Made by a program: the position numbers and the translations under genes. From Arenimonas terrae (GTDB taxonomy: Bacteria; Pseudomonadota; Gammaproteobacteria; Xanthomonadales; Xanthomonadaceae): a stretch of 64,000 bases of DNA. The notes beneath the pieces were generated by a model. That model worked only from the letters and a program-made list of their open reading frames with translations, was not told where the DNA came from and did not search any database. The DNA is taken from the NCBI RefSeq assembly GCF_006265115.1, contig NZ_SMDR01000001.1, positions 248,001 through 312,000 on the forward strand, written 5' to 3'. Shown in pieces: positions 38,890 through 50,955 of this stretch (positions are counted from its first letter, which is position 1; each line of letters begins with the position of its first letter).

Positions 38890-41715
38890 TTATTCGGCGG
38901 TGTGGGTGTTGGGCGCGTTGACGAGGGCATCCTCGATCAGCTTCGCCTGTTCGACGTTGTGCGTGCTCAGGTGGCCGGCGGCCGGAGCGGCCGAGCGCGC
39001 GCGCCCGGCGTAGCTCAGCGACTGGCCCTTGCCCAGGCAGAAGTCCAGATGGTGGCGGATCTGGTACCAGGCGCCCTGGTTCATCGGCTCTTCTTGGCAC
39101 CACACCACTTCCTTGGCACCGGCGAAACGCTTGAGCTCGGCGGCCAGTTCGGGGCGCGGGAACGGGTAGAGCTGCTCGACGCGCACGATGGCGACGTCGG
39201 TGATCTTCTTCGCCTCGGCCGCTTCGACCAGGTCGTAATAGACCTTGCCGCCGCAGACGACGACGCGCTTGGCCTTCTTGGCGTCCTTGGCGGTGCTGTC
39301 CGGGATCAGGTTCTGGAAGTGGCCCTTGGCCAGGTCGTCCAGGCTCGAGACCGAGAGCTTGTGGCGCAGCATCGACTTGGGCGTCATCACCACCAGCGGC
39401 TTGCGGATGGCGCGCTGCATCTGCCTGCGCAGCATGTGGAACATCTGGGCCGGGCTGGTCGGCGTGCAGACCTGGATGTTGTCGAGCGCGCACAGCTGCA
39501 GGAAACGCTCCAGGCGCGCCGAACTGTGTTCCGGGCCCTGGCCTTCGTAGCCGTGCGGCAGGAACAGCACCAGGCCGCACAGGCGGTCCCACTTGGATTC
39601 GCCGGAGGTGATGAACTGGTCGATGACGACCTGGGCGCCGTTGGCGAAGTCGCCGAACTGGCCTTCCCAGATGTTGAGCGTGGTCGGCTCGGCGGTGGAA
39701 TAGCCGTATTCGAAGGCCATCACCGCTTCCTCGCTCAGCAGCGAGTCGATCACCATCACGTGCTCGGGGTTGGCGGCCAGGCCGCGCAGCGGCAGGTAGG
39801 CCTCGCCGGTGACCTGGTCGTGCAGCACCGCGTGGCGGTGGAAGAAGGTGCCGCGGCCGGCGTCCTGGCCGACCACGCGCAGCTTGTAGCCTTCGGCCAG
39901 CAGGCTGGCGTAGGCCAGGTTCTCGGCGAAGCCCCAGTCCATCGGAATCTCGCCGGCGAGCATCTTGCGGCGGTCCTCGTAGATCTTGGCCACGCGCGGA
40001 TGCAGCTTCAGGGTCTCGGGCAGGGTGTTGATGCGTGCGGCCAGGGCATCGATGGTGGCGCGCTTGAGGCCGGTGTCCACGGCGTCCGACAGCTTGCCCT
40101 TGAGCCACGGCGACCAGTCGACTGCGAACGGATCCGGACCGACCTTGGCCAGTTCGGTGGTGACCTCGCCCTTGTCGAGCTTGTCGCGGTAGGTGTCGAC
40201 CAGGGCCTTGGCGCCGGCGGCGTCGAGCACGCCCTCGGCGGCCAGCTGCTCGGCGTAAAGCTCGCGGGTGGTCTTGCGGGCGCGGATGTTCTGGTACATC
40301 AGCGGCTGCGTGGCCGCCGGCTCGTCGGCTTCGTTGTGGCCGTGGCGGCGGTAGCAGACCAGGTCGATCACCACGTCGCGGCGGAATTCCTTGCGGAAAT
40401 CGAAGGCCAGCTGGGCGCAGAAGGCCACGGCCTCGGGGTCGTCGCCGTTCACATGCAGCACCGGTGCGCCGATGATCTTGGCCGGGTCGGTGCAGTAGAA
40501 GGTCGAGCGCGCGTCGTCCTGGCGGCTGATGGTGAAGCCGACCTGGTTGTTGATGACCACGTGCACGGTGCCGCCGACCGCGAAACCGCGGGCCTGCGAC
40601 ATCTGGAACAGCTCCATGATCACGCCCTGGCCGGCGAAGGCCGCGTCGCCGTGGATCAGGATCGGCAGCACCTGCTGGCGCTTGGCGTCCTCGCGGCGCA
40701 TCTGGCGCGCGCGCACCGAGCCGGCGACCACGGGGTCGACGATTTCAAGGTGCGAGGGATTGAAGGCCAGGGCCAGGTGCACGGGGCCGCCGGGGGTGGC
40801 GACGTCGGCGGAGAAGCCCATGTGGTACTTCACGTCGCCGGAGTGTTCGGGGGTGTCGGGGTGGTCGTACTTGCCCTCGAACTCGTTGAAGAGCTTGAGC
40901 GGCGGCTTGCCCAGCGTGTTCACCAGCACATTGAGGCGGCCGCGGTGGGCCATGCCGATCACCACGTCCTTGATGCCGTCGCTGCCGCCGCGGCGGATCA
41001 GCGTGTCCATCAGCGGGATCAGCGAATCGCCGCCTTCCAGCGAGAAGCGCTTCTGTCCGACGTACTTGGTGTGCAGGTAGCGCTCCAGGCCCTCGGCGGC
41101 GGTGACGCGCTCGAGCAGGCGCTTCTTGGCGTCGGCGCCGAAGCCGTACTTGCCGGCAGCGCCTTCGAGCCTCTGCTGCATCCAGCGGCGCTGGTTGGCG
41201 TCGGAGATGTGCATGAACTCGGCGCCGATGCTGCCCGAGTAGGACGCCCGCAGGCGGGCCAGCAGGTCGCGCAGCTTGAACTTCTTTTCCGGGTACCAGG
41301 TGTCGACGCTGAACTCCTGGTCCAGGTCGGCGTCGCTCAGGCCGTGGAAGGCCAGGTCGAGGTCCGGCGCGTCCTGCTTGGCCATCATGCCCAGCGGGTC
41401 GAGCTTCGCGCCCAGGTGGCCGCGGGAGCGGTAAGCGGTGATCAGCTTGCCGACGGCCGCCTGCTTGCGGGCGGTTTCGTCGTCCAGGGTGCCGGCCGGG
41501 GCGCCGGCGCGGGCGGCGGCCTGGACCCGGGCCATCACGGCCGAGTGGGGCACATCGCCGGCCTCGCGGCCCTTGAAGCCGTCGAAGTAGGTTTTCCAGG
41601 TCGCGGGAACGCTGTCGGGATCGACCAGGTACTGCTCGTACAGGTCTTCGATAAAGGCGGCGTTGCCGCCGGCAAGCTGAGAGGTCTGCTTGAACTGCTT
41701 GATCAGACTATCCAC
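38890..41715 (-). CDS. sucA: 2-Oxoglutarate dehydrogenase E1 component
   Basis: The 941-residue thiamine-diphosphate decarboxylase starts at GTG (41715), reading [30 protein letters not shown]. This matches the usual SucA N-terminus; the frame continues upstream without sense. Conserved regions include the ThDP/Mg site [19 protein letters not shown], the [13 protein letters not shown] motif, [11 protein letters not shown], and FISSGES-type transketolase pyrimidine motifs such as [20 protein letters not shown]. It decarboxylates 2-oxoglutarate and succinylates E2. A -10/-35 pair at 41803-41831 gives a leader of about 80 nt. There is a short hairpin (41729-41744) just before the start. Confidence 0.96.
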   Translation of the reverse strand: MDSLIKQFKQTSQLAGGNAAFIEDLYEQYLVDPDSVPATWKTYFDGFKGREAGDVPHSAVMARVQAAARAGAPAGTLDDETARKQAAVGKLITAYRSRGHLGAKLDPLGMMAKQDAPDLDLAFHGLSDADLDQEFSVDTWYPEKKFKLRDLLARLRASYSGSIGAEFMHISDANQRRWMQQRLEGAAGKYGFGADAKKRLLERVTAAEGLERYLHTKYVGQKRFSLEGGDSLIPLMDTLIRRGGSDGIKDVVIGMAHRGRLNVLVNTLGKPPLKLFNEFEGKYDHPDTPEHSGDVKYHMGFSADVATPGGPVHLALAFNPSHLEIVDPVVAGSVRARQMRREDAKRQQVLPILIHGDAAFAGQGVIMELFQMSQARGFAVGGTVHVVINNQVGFTISRQDDARSTFYCTDPAKIIGAPVLHVNGDDPEAVAFCAQLAFDFRKEFRRDVVIDLVCYRRHGHNEADEPAATQPLMYQNIRARKTTRELYAEQLAAEGVLDAAGAKALVDTYRDKLDKGEVTTELAKVGPDPFAVDWSPWLKGKLSDAVDTGLKRATIDALAARINTLPETLKLHPRVAKIYEDRRKMLAGEIPMDWGFAENLAYASLLAEGYKLRVVGQDAGRGTFFHRHAVLHDQVTGEAYLPLRGLAANPEHVMVIDSLLSEEAVMAFEYGYSTAEPTTLNIWEGQFGDFANGAQVVIDQFITSGESKWDRLCGLVLFLPHGYEGQGPEHSSARLERFLQLCALDNIQVCTPTSPAQMFHMLRRQMQRAIRKPLVVMTPKSMLRHKLSVSSLDDLAKGHFQNLIPDSTAKDAKKAKRVVVCGGKVYYDLVEAAEAKKITDVAIVRVEQLYPFPRPELAAELKRFAGAKEVVWCQEEPMNQGAWYQIRHHLDFCLGKGQSLSYAGRARSAAPAAGHLSTHNVEQAKLIEDALVNAPNTHTAE

Positions 41716-41802
41716 GACCCTGGCCTGGCCCGCCGAAGGGCGGGTAAGTGATTGATGGAATGGGATGTCGCATGCCGACGCCGGGCGGCGACAAGGCCCG
41801 CG

Positions 41803-41831
41803 ATTATAGCCGGCACGCACCGGCTTTAGAA
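41803..41831 (-). promoter_or_regulatory. Sigma-70 promoter of sucA-sucB-lpdA
   Basis: On the minus strand a perfect TATAAT (41808-41803) lies 17 bp from TTCTAA (41831-41826). This is within the 206-bp intergenic region between sucA and the upstream GNAT gene end. It is the only consensus -10 in that gap. Confidence 0.68.
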
Positions 41832-41921
41832 CCCGAGATGAGGTCCGGAACGGGCATTTGCGCCCCCTGCTTTGGTCGCATCCGCCGCGCCGGTGCGTCG
41901 CGGTTCAGGCCGGCGGTGGGC

Positions 41922-42881
41922 TCAGATGCCCAGCACCCGCAGCTCGGTGCAGGGCCGGGAACGCTCCCAGACGCGGCCGAAGTGTTCGGCCAGCTGGCGC
42001 GCGCGCGCCGGCTGCGCCGGGCTCCAGTCGCCCTCGAAGCGGCTGCCGAGCAGGCGGAACAGGTAGCCGTCGCGGTCGTTGGCCAGGAAAGCCGAGGGAT
42101 ACTGCTGGTCCACCGGGTCGGTGGGCGTGCGGAACTGGAACACCGTGCTCATGCGCTGGGCCAGGCCGAGCAGGGGATGGCCGCTGCCCAGCAGGGTGGC
42201 CGGTTCCTGCACCAGCACCTGGACCACGCCGCCGCGGCCGGCGATGGCGTACTGCTTGAACGCCTCGAGCACGGCAGGCTGGGCGTACAGCGCGGGCTCC
42301 AGGTCGCGACTGTAGAGCCAGAGTTCGCGGCGCGCGCCCTGGACCAGGGCCAGCGTCGCCTCGGTGGCGGCCGCCAGGCCATCGAACTCGCGGGCCGGCA
42401 CCGAAGGGCCGCGCGGCGCAGCGGCCGGCCGTTCCGGGCGGGTCAGGGGCTCGAGCGCGCGGCGCATGGCCTGGTGCTCGATGCCGGCTTCCATGAAACG
42501 CTCGCCGTAGGGCTCGAAGCCATGGCGGGCGTAAAAACGTTCGGCGCTGACCTGGGCATTGAGCCGGACCTCGGTCCAGCCCTGGGCGCGGGCCTGGTCC
42601 ATCAGCGCGACCAGCATGGCGTCGCCGACGCCCTTGCCGCGCCATTCCGGCAGCACGGCCATTCGGCCGATCTTGCGCTCGGGGGTCAGTCGGCCGGTGC
42701 CGATCGGGCGGTGGTGGTTGTCGCGGGCCAGCACATGGCGACAGCGCGGATCGAGTTCGTCCCACTCGTCCTCGATCGGCACCTTCTGTTCGAGCACGAA
42801 GACGGTCTCGCGCACCAGGCGCAGGTCCTGGAAGTCGGCCTGGTAGTCGGCGGGTTCGACGCGGAAGTCGCTTTCGATCAT
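41922..42881 (-). CDS. GNAT acetyltransferase fused to a DUF7931/PLD-like domain
   Basis: The 319-residue protein has two parts. Residues about 1-145 are a GNAT domain with the acetyl-CoA loop MAVLPEWRGKGVGDAML and the C-terminal AERFYARHGFEPYGERF. Residues about 165-319 form a second domain (ELWLYSRDLEPALY, VQVLVQEPATLLGSGHPLLG, DGYLFRLLGSRFEG) reminiscent of a phospholipase-D-like fold without an HKD motif, matching what I know as DUF7931. The acceptor is unknown. It follows roxA by 3 bp and is the last gene of purB-roxA-GNAT. Confidence 0.83.
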   Translation of the reverse strand: MIESDFRVEPADYQADFQDLRLVRETVFVLEQKVPIEDEWDELDPRCRHVLARDNHHRPIGTGRLTPERKIGRMAVLPEWRGKGVGDAMLVALMDQARAQGWTEVRLNAQVSAERFYARHGFEPYGERFMEAGIEHQAMRRALEPLTRPERPAAAPRGPSVPAREFDGLAAATEATLALVQGARRELWLYSRDLEPALYAQPAVLEAFKQYAIAGRGGVVQVLVQEPATLLGSGHPLLGLAQRMSTVFQFRTPTDPVDQQYPSAFLANDRDGYLFRLLGSRFEGDWSPAQPARARQLAEHFGRVWERSRPCTELRVLGI

Positions 42882-42884
42882 GGG

Positions 42885-44075
42885 TCAGCGGCGGCGCGGT
42901 GGTTTTTCCACATGATAGTGGCCCTGCGCGAGCAGGGATTCCAGCGCCGCGCGGCCGTCGGCGTCGAGCGCGGCCAGCGTGCCCTGGTCGATGACGTCGG
43001 CGCCGGCCAGCAGGCGCGCCGAAGCCACGCCCATGGCATAGGCCAGGCCGTTGGCGTGCAGGCGGGCGCGCCGCCCCTCGCGCGCCCAGGCATGCCGGGC
43101 GTGCGGATGGCGGTGCAGGCGGCCGCCACGGGCCAGGGTCTCGGCCACCGCCGCCAGGCTGGGAGCGCGTGCCGGCCGGGCGAGTTCGCCGGCCGCGCGG
43201 TACTGGGTGATGAAGCGGCCGAACCAGCGGCGCAGGGTGGCCTCGTCCAGCGACTGCAGGTCGGCCAGCGCGGCGCGCACGCGCGCGAACGCGGCGTCAT
43301 CGATCTCGGCGGGATCGGCGGGCAGGGCCAGGTCCGGATCGGCGTAGCGCGACTCCTCCGCCGTGCCCGCAGCCAGCTCTTCGACGAAGTCCAGCATCAG
43401 CTCCGAACGCGAAGGCGCGCGCATGCCGACCGAGAACGTGAGGCAGGCGTCCTCGGCCACGCCGTGGTGCGGCACGCCCGGCGGCAGGTAGAGCATGTCG
43501 CCCGGCGCCAGCACCCAGTCGTGGTCCGGGTTGAACTCGCGCAGCAGCTTGAGCTCGACGTCGGGCCGGAAATCCCGGGGCGCGCCGGGGTCGGTATCGA
43601 TCTGCCAGCGGCGGTGGCCGTGGGCCTGCAGCAGGAAGACGTCGTACTGGTCCACGTGCGCGCCGACCGAACCGCCCGGCGCCGCGAAGCTGACCATGAT
43701 GTCGTCCAGCCGCCAGGACGGCAGGAAGCGGAAAGCGCCAAGGAGGGCGCGCACGTCCATGTCCCACTTGTCGACATCCTGGACCAGCAGGGTCCAGTCG
43801 GTCTTCGGCAGTTTCGGGAAGGATTCCTCGGCGAAGGGGCCGTTGCGCAGCTCCCAGCGGTCGCGCCTGCGGTCGTGCAGCACGATGCGGGCGAGCGCGG
43901 CCTCCTCGCAGGCCAGGCCGGCCAGGTCCTCGGGCGTGATCGGCGACACGAAGCCGGGGAAGGCGTTGCGGACCAGCAGCGGGCGCTTCTGCCAGTAGTC
44001 GCGCAGGAATTTCTCCGGCGCCATGCCCAGCGGCGGCAGGCCGGCGCCGTCGATCTCGATCGGAAGCCGGGCCAT
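42885..44075 (-). CDS. roxA: Ribosomal protein uL16 arginine hydroxylase RoxA (YcfD), JmjC-type
   Basis: The 396-residue 2-oxoglutarate/Fe(II) oxygenase has a double-stranded beta-helix with the iron ligands HVD (GAHVDQYDVFLLQAHGHRRW) and the distal His in LYLPPGVPHHGVAED. Dimerisation and winged-helix regions follow. YcfD hydroxylates an arginine of ribosomal protein L16 in the peptidyl transferase centre. It begins 7 bp after the purB stop, the common purB-roxA arrangement of Lysobacteraceae. The sucAB operon nearby consumes the same co-substrate but has a separate promoter. Confidence 0.92.
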   Translation of the reverse strand: MARLPIEIDGAGLPPLGMAPEKFLRDYWQKRPLLVRNAFPGFVSPITPEDLAGLACEEAALARIVLHDRRRDRWELRNGPFAEESFPKLPKTDWTLLVQDVDKWDMDVRALLGAFRFLPSWRLDDIMVSFAAPGGSVGAHVDQYDVFLLQAHGHRRWQIDTDPGAPRDFRPDVELKLLREFNPDHDWVLAPGDMLYLPPGVPHHGVAEDACLTFSVGMRAPSRSELMLDFVEELAAGTAEESRYADPDLALPADPAEIDDAAFARVRAALADLQSLDEATLRRWFGRFITQYRAAGELARPARAPSLAAVAETLARGGRLHRHPHARHAWAREGRRARLHANGLAYAMGVASARLLAGADVIDQGTLAALDADGRAALESLLAQGHYHVEKPPRRR

Positions 44076-44082
44076 GGCGGGC

Positions 44083-45540
<1,458 letters not shown>

Positions 45541-45596
45541 ACTTTGCGCTCCGCCTTGTCGCGTTATGCTCGGGGCCTCTTGAAAGGAGCGCCGCC

Positions 45597-47003
<1,407 letters not shown>

Positions 47004-47009
47004 CCCGGC

Positions 47010-47768
47010 TCAGTCGTCGGCGGGCAGCTGGGTGCGGCCGCCGATGCGGCTGGGGGACACGTCGCCGCTGCCGACCTCGACGACGCGCAGGTCGCCGGTG
47101 ACTTCGTCGACGTCGGCGTCGCCGGAGCCGATCGAGGCGATTTCGACGTTTCCGCCGACCCGGCGCAGGTCCACGTCGCCCGAACCGATGTCGTGGACCA
47201 TCACGTTGCCGCGCACTCCGGCGACTTCCAGGTCGCCCGAGCCGACCGAGGAGACCCGCAGTTCGCCGACGTCAGCGGCGATCACGTCGCCCGAGCCGAC
47301 TTCGACCTCGAACAGGCCGGCGATGCCGCGCACGTCCAGGTCGCCGGAGCCGACATCGGCCCGCAGCGTCCGCAGGTTCGATACCTCGGCGTCGCCGGAC
47401 CCGACCTTCACTTCGTAGGCCAGGTCGGCTGGAAGCTGGGCGTCGATGTCCAGATAGGCGTACTTGGGAATGTTCCAGCCGATCGAATAGCCCTCGCGGC
47501 GCGCGACGATGACCAGCCGATCGCCGTCCCGGCGCTGCTCCAGCGTGAGCTGGCCGAACAGTTCCGGCGAGGACGCGCAGGCCCGCGCACCGAAACGCGC
47601 GCCGGTGGGGCCGGACGGGGCCAGGCGCAGGTTGCCGGCGCCGATCTCGATGCGCACGGCGCGCACGCCGGCGAGGTCGAGCTCGAGCGAACGATCCTGG
47701 CTGTGTTCGCAGTCCGAGGCCCAGGCCAGGCCCGGGCTGAGCAGGGCGAGCAGGAGCAGCTTCTTCAT
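47010..47768 (-). CDS. Periplasmic DUF4097-like protein with seven VGSGD repeats
   Basis: The 252-residue precursor has a signal peptide (MKKLLLLALLSPGLAWAS). After an N-terminal region with a Cys pair come seven (V/I)GSGD units spaced 17-19 residues apart from about residue 120. This is typical of right-handed beta-helix DUF4097/DUF2807 (putative adhesin/auto-transporter-head) domains. The regular Asp-Gly turns suggest a rigid solenoid. The start overlaps the stop of the upstream lipoprotein gene (ATGA). Function is unknown. The operon context (regulator plus ABC transporter) suggests envelope stress sensing or adhesion. Confidence 0.82.
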   Translation of the reverse strand: MKKLLLLALLSPGLAWASDCEHSQDRSLELDLAGVRAVRIEIGAGNLRLAPSGPTGARFGARACASSPELFGQLTLEQRRDGDRLVIVARREGYSIGWNIPKYAYLDIDAQLPADLAYEVKVGSGDAEVSNLRTLRADVGSGDLDVRGIAGLFEVEVGSGDVIAADVGELRVSSVGSGDLEVAGVRGNVMVHDIGSGDVDLRRVGGNVEIASIGSGDADVDEVTGDLRVVEVGSGDVSPSRIGGRTQLPADD

Positions 47769-48349
47769 GACTTGGCGACCTCGGCGTGGCAGTCGTCGAA
47801 TTCCTTGCGGTCCATGGTTGCGTAAGGCGCGAATTCCGGTACGGCGGCGGCGAGGTCCTGCTGGGCTGCGTGCAGGGCCGGCAGGTGTTCGCAGAGCGCC
47901 TTGGCGCCGGCGCGAACGGCCGCCGCGTCGGCTTCGATGCGTGCCTCCGCGTCCCGGTCCTCGCCGTTGACCATGGCGCGGGCGGCTTCGGCCATGGCCT
48001 TGCTGGCCAGCTTGGCGCCCTCGATGCCCACCCGGGCGCCGGTTTCCGCGACCCGGGCCAGCTGGCGACGGTAGGCCAGGGCCAGTTCGCGCTGCTTGGG
48101 ATCCAGGACCAGCGTCTTGCCGTCGATGACCAGGTCGCCCTGGGGCGTGAGTTCGGCCTCGGGCAGATCGGAATGGCCCCGGCCGAGGCTGATGTTCTCG
48201 GTGGCCATTTCTTCACGGATTTCGTTGACCGCGCGGTCAGCGATGCGGTTGAAGCCATCCTGCGATTCCGCCGGTGTCTCGCGGCCGCAGGCGGCTAGGA
48301 CGGCCGTGGCAAGCAGGGCGAAGGCGGCGGTCTGGAGCGTTCGGTTCAT
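47765..48349 (-). CDS. DUF2884 (YggN)-like lipoprotein
   Basis: The ATG at 48349 starts a lipoprotein signal (MNRTLQTAAFALLATAVLAAC), giving 194 residues. The mature part is helical and rich in Ala, Glu and Arg, with DGFNRIADRAVNEIREEM and LVIDGKTLVLDPKQRELAL. This resembles YggN/DUF2884 periplasmic proteins, which are structural proteins of unknown role. The residue after the lipobox Cys is Gly, so outer-membrane sorting is expected. It overlaps the VGSGD gene by four bases and follows the ABC permease by 78 bp with a hairpin between. Confidence 0.72.
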   Translation of the reverse strand: MNRTLQTAAFALLATAVLAACGRETPAESQDGFNRIADRAVNEIREEMATENISLGRGHSDLPEAELTPQGDLVIDGKTLVLDPKQRELALAYRRQLARVAETGARVGIEGAKLASKAMAEAARAMVNGEDRDAEARIEADAAAVRAGAKALCEHLPALHAAQQDLAAAVPEFAPYATMDRKEFDDCHAEVAKS

Positions 48350-48390
48350 AGGGACGGTTCCTCGGTTGCGAAACGCCACTTGCTGGAACG

Positions 48391-48420
48391 GCAGCGGGAG
48401 GCGCGCAGGCCTCCCGCTGC
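48391..48420 (-). other. Hairpin between the ABC permease and the lipoprotein gene
   Basis: The 12-bp perfect stem GCAGCGGGAGGC / GCCTCCCGCTGC has a six-base loop and lies 8 bp after the permease stop. There is no U-tract. It may attenuate expression between the two parts of the operon or protect the upstream mRNA. Confidence 0.55.
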
Positions 48421-48427
48421 ACTCATG

Positions 48428-49417
48428 TCAACCTTCGTCGCGGGAGCGGCGGAAGTAGACGGCGGCGAAGATCATCGCCACGCCGGCCGCCGCACCGACC
48501 CAGAGGTCGATCGTGGCGAAGGCGCCCCAGGTGTTCTGGGCCGAGAACAGGGCCACGATGTCCTGCGGGCCGTCCGGGTTGAAGTTCGCCATCGCCGGGT
48601 CGTTGGCGCCGCGGTAGATCATGTCCATGCCCGGCACGGTGCCGGTCAGCAGGCGGCCGACCACGTGGGCCCAGTACCACTCGGCCTTCAGGCCGAACAT
48701 TTCCATCACGTCGAACCAGCTGACCAGCACGCCGGAGAACAGCGGCACCAGCAGCGCCCACAGGAAGGGCTTGGTGCGCGCCCAGGCCGAGACCAGCAGC
48801 AGCCAACCGACGGTGGGCAGAGCCCAGAGCGCATAGACGGGCAGTGCGGCGACCAGGCTGAAGGCGACGTTGAGCGGGCTGGCCGGCCCCCAGATCAGCT
48901 CGAACGGGTTGCCGCCGTAGATGCCGGCATAGGCGCTCAGGATCACCAGGAAGCCGAAGGCGGTGCCGATGGCGGCGACGGTGGCGATCACCGGGGCGAC
49001 CACGAGGGCGCTGGCGAGTTTGGACAGCACGGTCTGGCCATCGGACAGCGGCAGCGACTTCCAGAACAGGATGCTGCGGTCCTTGCGGTCGTCGTACAGC
49101 GCGCCGAGGCAGTAGAAGAACACCACGAACGCCAGCACGATGAAGGGCCAGGAGCCCGCGGCCAGCGTACCCAGGTCGAGGCCGCCGCCCAGTTCCGCCA
49201 TTTCCTTCGGCGACAGCGTCTTGGTGAGCTGGGACAGCTCGACGCCGTTCATCTGGATGCCGTCGCTGTTCTCGACCGAGCGGCGGACGCTTTCACCGGC
49301 GATGATCGCCATGATGCTCAGCAGCAGGAAGATGGCGCCGGTCACCAGCGGGGCCCAGAAGAAGCCGCCGCGATGTTCCCAGTATTCGCGCTTGAGCAGC
49401 CAGTTGAAGGTGTTCAT
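48428..49417 (-). CDS. ABC-2-type transporter permease
   Basis: The 329-residue membrane protein has six or so hydrophobic helices (about residues 20-40, 108-128, 150-180, 198-230, 235-250, 295-320). A large extracytoplasmic loop lies after the first, and the cytoplasmic DDRKDRSILFWKSLPLSDGQTVLSK motif is typical of ABC-2 permeases. It pairs with the adjacent ATPase, overlapping its stop by four bases. The substrate cannot be inferred. YtrA-linked ABC transporters in other bacteria are associated with cell-envelope stress. Confidence 0.88.
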   Translation of the reverse strand: MNTFNWLLKREYWEHRGGFFWAPLVTGAIFLLLSIMAIIAGESVRRSVENSDGIQMNGVELSQLTKTLSPKEMAELGGGLDLGTLAAGSWPFIVLAFVVFFYCLGALYDDRKDRSILFWKSLPLSDGQTVLSKLASALVVAPVIATVAAIGTAFGFLVILSAYAGIYGGNPFELIWGPASPLNVAFSLVAALPVYALWALPTVGWLLLVSAWARTKPFLWALLVPLFSGVLVSWFDVMEMFGLKAEWYWAHVVGRLLTGTVPGMDMIYRGANDPAMANFNPDGPQDIVALFSAQNTWGAFATIDLWVGAAAGVAMIFAAVYFRRSRDEG

Positions 49418-50271
49418 GCGTAGGTTCCTTTCATGGTGGCGACGAACAGGTCGGCGATGCCGGGGTTGCGCACCTCACCGTACTCGGCGAGCTGCTGCCG
49501 GGGGATGCCGTCGAACAGCATCACGGCCTTGCCGAACACCGAGCGCTCGTCTATCGGCTTGAGGGCGCGGGCGGCCTCTGCCTTGTCGGCCGGGACCATC
49601 ACTTCGTGGAAGCGCTCCCCGACGTCATCCATGCTGGCGGAAAGCACGATCTTGCCTTCGCGGATGAACATCAGGTCGGTGAGGATGTGTTCGATCTCTT
49701 CCACCTGGTGCGTGGTGACGACAATCGTCTTCTGCTCGTCGAAATAGTCCTCCAGCAGGTTCTGGTAGAACTGCTTGCGGTAGAGGATGTCCAGGCCCAG
49801 GGTCGGCTCGTCCAGCACCAGCAGCTTGGCGTCGATCGCCATCACCAGCGCCAGGTGCAGCTGCACGATCATGCCCTTGGACATCTCCTTGACCTTCATT
49901 CCCGGCGTCAGCTTGGTGTGCGCCAGGTAGGCCTCGGCCTTCTTGCGGTCGAAGCGCGGGTGCACGCCGGCCACGAAGTCCACCGCGTCCTTCACCTTCA
50001 GCCAGCGCGGCAGCACGGCCACGTCGGCGATGAAGCACACGTCCTGCATCAGCTCGTCGCGCTGGCCGCGCGGGTCCTTGCCGAGCACCTTGAGCTCGCC
50101 CTCGAAGGGCACCAGGCCCAGGGCCGCCTTCAGGGTGGTGGTCTTGCCCGAGCCGTTCGGGCCGATCAGGCCGACGATCCGGCCGGCCGGGATCTCGAAG
50201 CTGATGTTGTCGACCGCGGCCTTGCCCTTGTACGACTTGCGGAGGTTCTTGGCGGAGATCACGGCGCTCAT
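49414..50271 (-). CDS. ABC transporter ATP-binding protein
   Basis: I set the start at the ATG at 50271 (MSAVISAKNLRKSYKG), overlapping the regulator stop (ATGA). The 285-residue ATPase has Walker A GLIGPNGSGKTTTLKAAL and a Q-loop. The signature appears as KEMSKGMIVQLHLALVM, where the usual LSGGQ is replaced by MSKGM. Walker B is KLLVLDEPTLGLD and the H-loop is in VTTHQVEEIE. It energises the permease encoded next. The altered signature is seen in several ABC-2 exporters of this type. The substrate is unknown. Confidence 0.9.
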   Translation of the reverse strand: MSAVISAKNLRKSYKGKAAVDNISFEIPAGRIVGLIGPNGSGKTTTLKAALGLVPFEGELKVLGKDPRGQRDELMQDVCFIADVAVLPRWLKVKDAVDFVAGVHPRFDRKKAEAYLAHTKLTPGMKVKEMSKGMIVQLHLALVMAIDAKLLVLDEPTLGLDILYRKQFYQNLLEDYFDEQKTIVVTTHQVEEIEHILTDLMFIREGKIVLSASMDDVGERFHEVMVPADKAEAARALKPIDERSVFGKAVMLFDGIPRQQLAEYGEVRNPGIADLFVATMKGTYA

Positions 50272-50636
50272 CGCTTGCTCTCCTTGTCGGCGCTGTTCAT
50301 CAGCTTCTCGATGTCCAAGCCCAGGCGCTGGATGCGCTCCACGACCAGCGGCCACTCTTCCTTCAGGAAGCGGTCGCGCTCGGATGCCAGCAGCTTTTCA
50401 CGGGCCCCTTCAGTGACGTACATGCCAAGTCCCCTTCGTTTTTCCACGAGTTCTTCGTCTGCCAGCTCCTGGTAGGCGCGGGAGACAGTGATCGGATTGA
50501 GCTGGTACTCGGCGGCGATCTGGCGCACCGAGGGCAGGGCCTCGCCGGGCTGCAGGACGCCGTCGAGCATCATCGCCACGACCTTGTCCTTGAGCTGCCG
50601 GTAGATGGGCGCGCTGTCGTTCCAGGCGATATTCAT
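50268..50636 (-). CDS. GntR-family transcriptional regulator, YtrA subfamily
   Basis: This 122-residue protein has a GntR winged helix-turn-helix (PSVRQIAAEYQLNPITVSRAY, about residues 34-55; LVEKRRGLGMYVTEGA). A short C-terminal helix for dimerisation follows, with no effector domain, as in YtrA. The preceding gene ends one base upstream and the ABC ATPase gene overlaps its stop. It almost certainly represses its own operon through the palindrome at 50934-50955. Members often respond indirectly to cell-wall-active compounds. Confidence 0.9.
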   Translation of the reverse strand: MNIAWNDSAPIYRQLKDKVVAMMLDGVLQPGEALPSVRQIAAEYQLNPITVSRAYQELADEELVEKRRGLGMYVTEGAREKLLASERDRFLKEEWPLVVERIQRLGLDIEKLMNSADKESKR

Positions 50637-50637
50637 C

Positions 50638-50901
50638 TCAGGACTCCTGGCGCGGCGTCAGGGCCGCGAAAGAAACGTAGGGCATCGCCAGGTGCCGCTT
50701 CAGGGCGCCGCGGCGGACCGTGCGGACCGAGGCCGGGATTTCGGCCTCGATGACCGACTGGGCGCTGGCCTGGATCAGCGACGCCGGCGAGGCGCCGAGG
50801 TCGGCGGAGGCGCGGGGCGGTTCGCCCAGCCCGAAGCCGGCCAGAACGAAGCCCAGTGCCACGGCCAGTCCGATCAGGTTGATCTTGAATTTGGGGTACA
50901 T
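50638..50901 (-). CDS. Small membrane or secreted protein heading the YtrA-ABC operon
   Basis: The 87-residue protein begins MYPKFKINLIGLAVALGFVLAGFGLG, an uncleaved or cleaved N-terminal hydrophobic segment. A polar region rich in Ala, Ser and Arg (about 35-87) with no recognised motif follows. It has a strong Shine-Dalgarno (GGAGG, 5 bp before ATG) and lies directly behind the promoter at 50946-50973. It ends one base before the regulator start. I do not recognise it; its position as first gene suggests it is part of the regulated response. Confidence 0.65.
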   Translation of the reverse strand: MYPKFKINLIGLAVALGFVLAGFGLGEPPRASADLGASPASLIQASAQSVIEAEIPASVRTVRRGALKRHLAMPYVSFAALTPRQES

Positions 50902-50933
50902 ACCGCCTCCCGTCTTGGTGAGGTAACGATCAG

Positions 50934-50955
50934 GTGTTGTAGGTAACTATAACAC
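50934..50955. promoter_or_regulatory. Probable YtrA operator
   Basis: The 22-bp inverted repeat reads GTGTTATAGTTACCTACAACAC on the minus strand when split at its centre; 9 of 11 base pairs match. It covers the -10 of the operon promoter, as expected for a repressor site. The GTGT...ACAC ends match the general YtrA-operator form. Confidence 0.68.
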
